DNA of 64,000 bases, from assembly GCA_946122785.1 (NCBI GenBank), contig CAMGYJ010000006.1, positions 3,250,538-3,314,537 of the forward strand, read 5' to 3'. The notes under the pieces are model-generated. The model saw only the letters and a program-made list of their open reading frames with translations. It was not told the DNA's origin and searched no databases. This stretch comes from Linum tenue. Its lineage: Eukaryota > Streptophyta > Magnoliopsida > Malpighiales > Linaceae. This document shows positions 59,606-64,000 of the stretch, one piece after another (positions within the stretch are counted from its first letter, which is position 1; each line of letters begins with the position of its first letter). The position numbers and the translations under genes are program-made.

Positions 59606-61075
59606 GTCGGAAGGCCATTTTCTTTGCATTTTGAAGGCTACAGATAATGGATTCGGCCAGAGGCTATTCTTAACCGATAATTAAGTCCATTAAGCACCGA
59701 TTTGGGCAGATTTATTCCGGGTCAATTTTTGGCAGATTCCGCTTTCTTTCGATTCTGGAGGCTACAGATCGCGGAATCAGGCCGAGGCTATTCTCCACCG
59801 ATAATGAAGTCTAATGATCCTATTCTCATGGAAGATAAGTCCATTAAGCACCGATTTGGGCCAATTATTTTCGGTTAGCATTTTCAAAATTTTGGGGACG
59901 TCGAAAGGCCATTTTCTTCTTATTTGGAAGGCTACAGATCACGGATTCGGCCTGAGGCTATTCTTCAACGATGATTAAATCCATTAAGCACCGATTTTGG
60001 CGGATTTATTCCTTGTCAATTTTTGGAAGATTACAAAGGTGTACCATCACAGAATTTGGGCGATTTTTCCGAAATGGCATTTTCTTTCAATTCCGGAGGC
60101 TACAGATCACGGAATCAGGCCGAGGCTATTCTACACCGATAATGAAGGCTATTGATCCTATTCTCCACGGAGGATAAGTCCATTAAGCACCGATTTGGAC
60201 CTATTTATTTTTGGATGACATTTTGGTAATTTTGTTGGCGTCGAAAGACCATTTTCATAAGATTTTGAAAGCTACAGATCACGGATTCGGCTTGAGGCCA
60301 TTCTTAACCAATGATTAAGTCCATTAAGCACCGATTTGGGCGGATTTATTCAGGGTCAAATTTTGGCAGATTGCAATGGGGGTACACCATCACAGATTTT
60401 GGGCGATTTTTCCAAAATGTCATTTTCTATCGATTGTGGAGGCTACAGATCATGGAATTAGGCCGAGGCTATTCTCCACCAATAATGAAATCTATTGATC
60501 CTATAATCCATGGATGATAAGTCCATTAAGCAACGATTTGGGCCAATTTATTTTCGGTTGACATTTTCATAATTTTGGGGTCGTCGAAAACCCATTTTTT
60601 TAGATTTTGAAGGCTACGGATCACGGATTCGCCCTGAGGCTATTCTTCAAGGATGATTAAGTCCATTAAGAATCGATTTGGGAGGATTTATTCCGGTTCA
60701 ATTTTTGGAAGATTGCAAAGGTGTACCATCATAGATTTTGGGCGATTTTTCCGAAATGCCATTTACCATCGATTCTGGAGGCTACAAATCACGGAATCAG
60801 GCCGAGGCTTTTCTCCCCCGATAATGAAGTCTATTGATGCTATTCTCCATTGATGATAAGTCTATTAAGCACCGATTTAGTCCAATTTATTATCGGATGG
60901 CATTTTCGTAATTTTGGGGGCGTCGAAAGGCCATTTTCTTTGGATTTTGCCGGCTACAGATCACGTATTCGGCCTGAGGCTATTCTTCAACGATGATTCA
61001 GTTCATTAAGCACCGATTTTGGCGTATTTATTCCTGGTCAATTTTTGGAAGATTGCAAAGGTGTACTATCACCTA
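59606..61075 (+). repeat. satellite, right block, part 4 (array end)
   Basis: Last ~4 units, ending inside a long half after GGTGTACTATCAC at about 61075. The next sequence (CTAATTATTTGAATTTTG) is unrelated. The first unit lost part of a long half near 59740 (GGCAGATTCCGCTTTC). Confidence 0.88.
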
Positions 61076-61504
61076 ATTATTTGAATTTTGAAATTTATTA
61101 ACTAATCAACTTCATAACCGGTATGGTAAGCAGACCTTAAGTTGCATTATGTAACGCAAGGTTGTCAACTCGCGGGTTGATCAGGACCCAATCGAGTTAG
61201 TAGGTGAAAGGTTAATGGGTCACCTGTTTTAGCCCGGTTTAGCCCGGAAATATGGAAAAGTCATTATATTGTACTTATCCTGATAAATTATATCAAATCT
61301 CATCTAACATATGAGTTATAACTTATAACTATGAGACAATCCAAGTATCACATCGGAAATACAAGGGAAGGAACCCTTGTATATTAGTGTCCACCTAGCC
61401 CAATTAGTACGAGGTCTTTTGGGGAGGACACCCAAGAGTAAAACCGTGCAGGCTGGACCCAAAGCAGACAATATCGTACTAATTGAGCATCCCCGACTGC
61501 GACA
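61076..61504 (+). mobile_element. LTR-like sequence of a short non-coding LTR element (5' side, start uncertain)
   Basis: Ends GACTGCGACA two bases before an iMet primer site, so this should be the 5' LTR. It contains a CACATCGGAAA word common in plant LTRs and a TATA-like TTGTATATTAG near 61375. The start expected from the 3' LTR (TGTTAGAATATGAC, 62312) is not found here. The LTR is therefore truncated on its left, or part of 61076-61300 is another sequence. Confidence 0.6.
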
Positions 61505-61506
61505 AG

Positions 61507-61519
61507 TGGTATCAGAGCC
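61507..61519 (+). other. primer binding site, initiator tRNA-Met
   Basis: TGGTATCAGAGCC, two bases after the CA end of the LTR-like sequence. Confidence 0.88.
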
Positions 61520-61604
61520 CGGTTCGGCAGATCTGGGGCGGTGGACGTCAGTTTGGTGGGACCCTCGTTTGGTGGCCTCGAGATTTGCGATCCGCGTTCG
61601 TTTG

Positions 61605-61691
61605 GCAGATCAAAGAGAGTTCTGCGTCTGGGCTTGTTTGGTGGATCCAGGAGAGATCCACATCTGTTTGGCGGATCAAAGAGAGTTCCGC
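61605..61691 (+). repeat. three related hairpins with compensating stem changes
   Basis: Each 21 nt: GCAGA/TCTGC (61605-61625), GTGGATC/GATCCAC (61641-61661), GCGGA/TCCGC (61671-61691). Units 1 and 3 share the loop TCAAAGAGAGT and differ by one A-T to G-C change made on both arms. Each unit is preceded by GTTTGG. Confidence 0.8.
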
Positions 61692-62091
61692 GTCTAGAAA
61701 AATACTTGTAACGAGAAGCCCATCGATACAAGGTGTCTGGCAGATCAAGATAATCGTTGAGGTGAGGACACGATGTTCGTGGTTCTTGTCTTTTGGGGAG
61801 AGAGTCCGTTGGTAATCCTTAGTGATTCGCGTCTATTTAGTGGATCCAGAAGAGAGTCCGTTGGTAATCCTTAGTGATTTTGGAAATTGGATTGCGCTGT
61901 TTGGTTCGTTCGTTAGAATTGTTGTTTTGGGTTTTGGGAGTTTGAAATTGGTGATTGGTTGTCCTCTTTCTAATTCTAATTTGAGAATTGGATTGAAAAT
62001 TTCGGCGGCTCAATTGGAATTTGTTTTGAAATTATTTGGTGGTAATTGTTGAGAAGAAATTTTGGAGATTTGGAGAGGTTGGTACTTCTGA

Positions 62092-62263
62092 CAATTTTTA
62101 ATTGCGTTTCAGTTTGGCGATATGCATCGTGTTTGAGTCTGGCGATATGAATTGCATTTGGATACGTCTGGCAATTTTGATTACATCTGAGTTTGGCGAT
62201 TTGCATCGCGTTTGAGTTTGGCGATATAGATCGCGTCTGGGTACATTTGGCAACTTTGGTTGC
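62092..62263 (+). repeat. seven-unit array of 5-bp stem, 4-nt loop hairpins
   Basis: Stems at 62092-62104 (CAAT/ATTG), 62117-62130 (GCGAT/ATCGT), 62142-62155 (GCGAT/ATTGC), 62171-62184 (GCAAT/ATTAC, one mismatch), 62196-62209 (GCGAT/ATCGC), 62221-62234 (GCGAT/ATCGC), 62250-62263 (GCAAC/GTTGC). Spacing is 25-29 bp with a linker like GTCTGG or GTTTGAGT. Arms vary but stay paired, allowing G-T wobble. Confidence 0.82.
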
Positions 62264-62311
62264 GTCTGGTATATTTGGTATTTGAGAGAGAATTCAAGTC
62301 AAGGTAGAGAT

Positions 62312-62330
62312 TGTTAGAATATGACTTGAG
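62312..62330 (+). mobile_element. start of 3' LTR, interrupted by LINE
   Basis: TGTTAGAATATGACTTGAG directly follows a polypurine tract; then an 18-base T run begins. The rest of the LTR should lie beyond the right edge, after the LINE. Confidence 0.6.
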
Positions 62331-64000
62331 TTTTTTTTTTTTTTTTTTGACAAAAGATAATCATATATTGATTCACAAGAGATAGCATTACATCCTGGAA
62401 CAAAGCCAGGTCTGAAAGTTAAAAAAGCGACACGTAGACGGGTACAAAGCAAGGGCCTTTCTAGCCACAACATGGGCTACCCTATTGTTCCTCCGTCCTA
62501 CAAAGCGCAACCTAAACCCCGGATTAAGCACCATATACTCCCGAATTTCTTCCAACACCATCCCAATCCTACTATCCCCAGTGGCCGCTTGGTTGATCTT
62601 GTCAATAATGACCTTGGCATCACCCTCAAACCTCACCTCCTGGAAACCCTGGGCAACACACCACAAGACTGCTTCGCGGAGAACAAGCGCTTCCACCACC
62701 AACGGATCGTCAATGACTCCAAACTGCATACCCTGGGCTCGAAGAACCTCCCCATAAGAATCAAGAAGCACCATTCCACCAGCCGAATGAGACCCAGCCT
62801 TCGTTGCCCCATCCCACATACAAACCATCATGGAATCATCCCCCTGAACCGGAAGAAGGGGATTGGGGCGAAGACCCTCACCCCTGTCTACTGGCACCCG
62901 CGCCCATTCCTCACATTGCTGTTGCCATTGGCGCATCAAGGCCGGGAAGCCAAACTGCTTGCCTTCAAAGACAACCCAATTACGCGACTTCCAAATTCGC
63001 CACAGAATTGCAACCACAGCCATGATCATCGGAGGGTGGCGAAGTAAGGCAAACACCCGTTTGAGAAACAAGGGAAAGGTATGCCGCGGCAACCCTTGCC
63101 CAACATGCTCTAACCCAGCTAAATCCCATAAAGCCCTGGCCACAGGACACTCCAGGAAGAGATGTTCCATAGTCTCCTTTGCTTCCCAGCAAACTGGACA
63201 GCGTGGAAGGACAGGAACACTTTTCTCAATGAGGTCCTCCGTGGTAGGTAGGATACGATTTAAAATCTGCCAAACAAACACCTTTAACTTCGGGGGAAGG
63301 TTTGCCTCCCACAGCCAGACCCAGCTAGTCTTATCCATCCAACTAGCCGAAGCTTTCCAACGCCCATTCCTTCTATCCAAATCCACCGCAAGGTGATAAG
63401 CAGATTTCACCGAAAATTCCCCATCCGACGTGCAGTGCCAAATAAGCTTATCCTCCATGTTCCGACGAGGCAGAGGAATCGACTGAATCAAACGACAGGT
63501 TGGGGGATCAAACCACTGCCTCAGCTTGGTCTCACACCATCCTCCTCTTTCCGGAACTAGGACCTCCGCCACCACCGGTTCACCACCAGCCGGGAGCACC
63601 TGAGGGTTGTAGACAGGCCTATCAGGATGCAAGTGAGGAATCCAATTTGAGGATAGAAGAGGTGCTGATTCGCCATTGCCAACTTGCCAACGAAGCCCTT
63701 GCTCAAGCAGCTGCCTCCCATAAAGAACACTCTGCCACCCCCAGGAAGGACGCGAGCGCGCTTGAGCTTGGAGAAACGTTCCCCTAGGAAAGTATTTCCC
63801 TTTATAAACTTGGGCCAGCAAGGATTGAGGTTCCTGGATAATTCGCCAGCCAATTTTAGCCAAAAGAGCCTGATTAAATTGTTCAAAGCGCCGGAACCCC
63901 AAACCCCCTTCATGCTTGCTTCTGCACATATTTCGCCAGGACATCCAATGGATCCTTGAATGGCCCTCCGTCGCACCCCACCAGAACCGCGCAATGTGCT
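62331..64000 (-). mobile_element. L1-type LINE, 3' part, running off the window
   Basis: On the minus strand: end of ORF2, a 3' UTR of only ~39 bp, then a poly-A tail (18 T on the plus strand, 62331-62348). The element begins right of the window. Confidence 0.88.
62388..63999 (-). CDS. LINE ORF2 C-terminal part: zf-RVT and RNase H-like domains (partial)
   Basis: ORF2 of plant L1 LINEs combines endonuclease, reverse transcriptase and, in many plants, a C-terminal RNase H. The frame is open from the right edge; upstream of the first visible methionine (63944) it reads HIARFWWGATEGHSRIHW, so the gene continues beyond 64000. Numbering from that methionine, the post-RT segment (EGGLGFRRFEQFNQALLAKIGWR) is at about 12-34. 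The zinc-binding reverse-transcriptase domain is at ~170-275 (FSVKSAYHLA, CPVCWEAKETMEHLFLEC). The RNase H-like domain is at ~380-505, with WDGA, EALVLREA, EGDAKV and NNRVAHVVA carrying the usual D-E-D-H residues. No stop or frameshift is seen, so the copy may be young. The stop at 62388-62390 lies just before the poly-A. Confidence 0.92.
   Translation of the reverse strand, partial: HIARFWWGATEGHSRIHWMSWRNMCRSKHEGGLGFRRFEQFNQALLAKIGWRIIQEPQSLLAQVYKGKYFPRGTFLQAQARSRPSWGWQSVLYGRQLLEQGLRWQVGNGESAPLLSSNWIPHLHPDRPVYNPQVLPAGGEPVVAEVLVPERGGWCETKLRQWFDPPTCRLIQSIPLPRRNMEDKLIWHCTSDGEFSVKSAYHLAVDLDRRNGRWKASASWMDKTSWVWLWEANLPPKLKVFVWQILNRILPTTEDLIEKSVPVLPRCPVCWEAKETMEHLFLECPVARALWDLAGLEHVGQGLPRHTFPLFLKRVFALLRHPPMIMAVVAILWRIWKSRNWVVFEGKQFGFPALMRQWQQQCEEWARVPVDRGEGLRPNPLLPVQGDDSMMVCMWDGATKAGSHSAGGMVLLDSYGEVLRAQGMQFGVIDDPLVVEALVLREAVLWCVAQGFQEVRFEGDAKVIIDKINQAATGDSRIGMVLEEIREYMVLNPGFRLRFVGRRNNRVAHVVARKALALYPSTCRFFNFQTWLCSRM

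Larger units (their letters stand above)
61520..62311 (+). mobile_element. non-coding leader/interior of the short LTR element
   Basis: Only ~0.8 kb separates the primer site from the polypurine tract (AAGGTAGAGAT, 62301-62311) and the TGTTAG LTR start. No ORF resembles gag or pol. The interior carries two hairpin arrays: 61605-61691 and 62092-62263. A phrase AGAGAGTCCGTTGGTAATCC is directly repeated near 61799 and 61852. It is a TRIM- or LARD-like non-autonomous element. Confidence 0.65.

Noticed and set aside
61076..61300. A separate MITE suggested by AAGGTTGTCAACTCGCGG
   Set aside because: No inverted partner or target duplication could be found, so it is left as part of the LTR-like segment.
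62472..63787. Plus-strand ORFs of 73-191 codons across the LINE
   Set aside because: Antisense shadows of the ORF2 coding region, which has clear domains on the minus strand.

Overview
This window looks like plant nuclear DNA from a repeat-dense, probably pericentromeric or heterochromatic region. Three things point to a flowering plant: an Athila-type Ty3/gypsy element primed by tRNA-Asp, an insertion of plant mitochondrial DNA carrying nad2 with group II intron flanks, and LTR elements primed by initiator tRNA-Met. I found no convincing host gene. Every long reading frame belongs to a transposable element, to the organelle insertion, or to chance openness of a repeat.

Layout. 1-8039 is an Athila-like Ty3/gypsy element on the minus strand: 3' noncoding part, integrase, RT-RNase H, protease, gag, tRNA-Asp primer site and 5' LTR. 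Its coding frame is broken by several frameshifts and stops. 8040-11311 is the 3' end of a second, diverged Athila-like element on the plus strand: env-like ORF, polypurine tract and 3' LTR. From about 11317 to 61075 lies a tandem satellite with a ~340-bp repeat built of two unequal related halves (~199 and ~141 bp), roughly 100 copies after removing insertions. The array falls into three blocks: plus orientation to ~17476, minus orientation to ~44186, then plus again. Each block has its own diagnostic sequence variants.

The satellite is interrupted by a 2.2-kb mitochondrial insertion (14238-16459), an 808-bp hAT-type element (26382-27189), a 7.65-kb LTR element with a non-coding interior and almost identical LTRs (27716-35364), two copies of one 1.6-kb internally deleted LTR element (49313-50920 and 53114-54720), and a 745-bp hAT-type MITE (58861-59605). 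Target-site duplications are visible for each transposon. The two 1.6-kb copies share flanks and target duplication, so they arose by tandem duplication of satellite DNA, not by two insertions.

61076-62330 is a short non-coding LTR element (primer site, leader, polypurine tract, start of 3' LTR). Its 3' LTR is split by a LINE whose intact ORF2 C-terminal region runs off the right edge on the minus strand.

The most unusual signal is recurrent hairpin or palindrome arrays inside the non-coding parts of several unrelated LTR elements. In some of them stem bases change in compensating pairs. The clearest is a seven-unit array at 62092-62263. The Athila LTRs show a parallel case, where palindromes keep their arrangement but differ in wording between the two elements.
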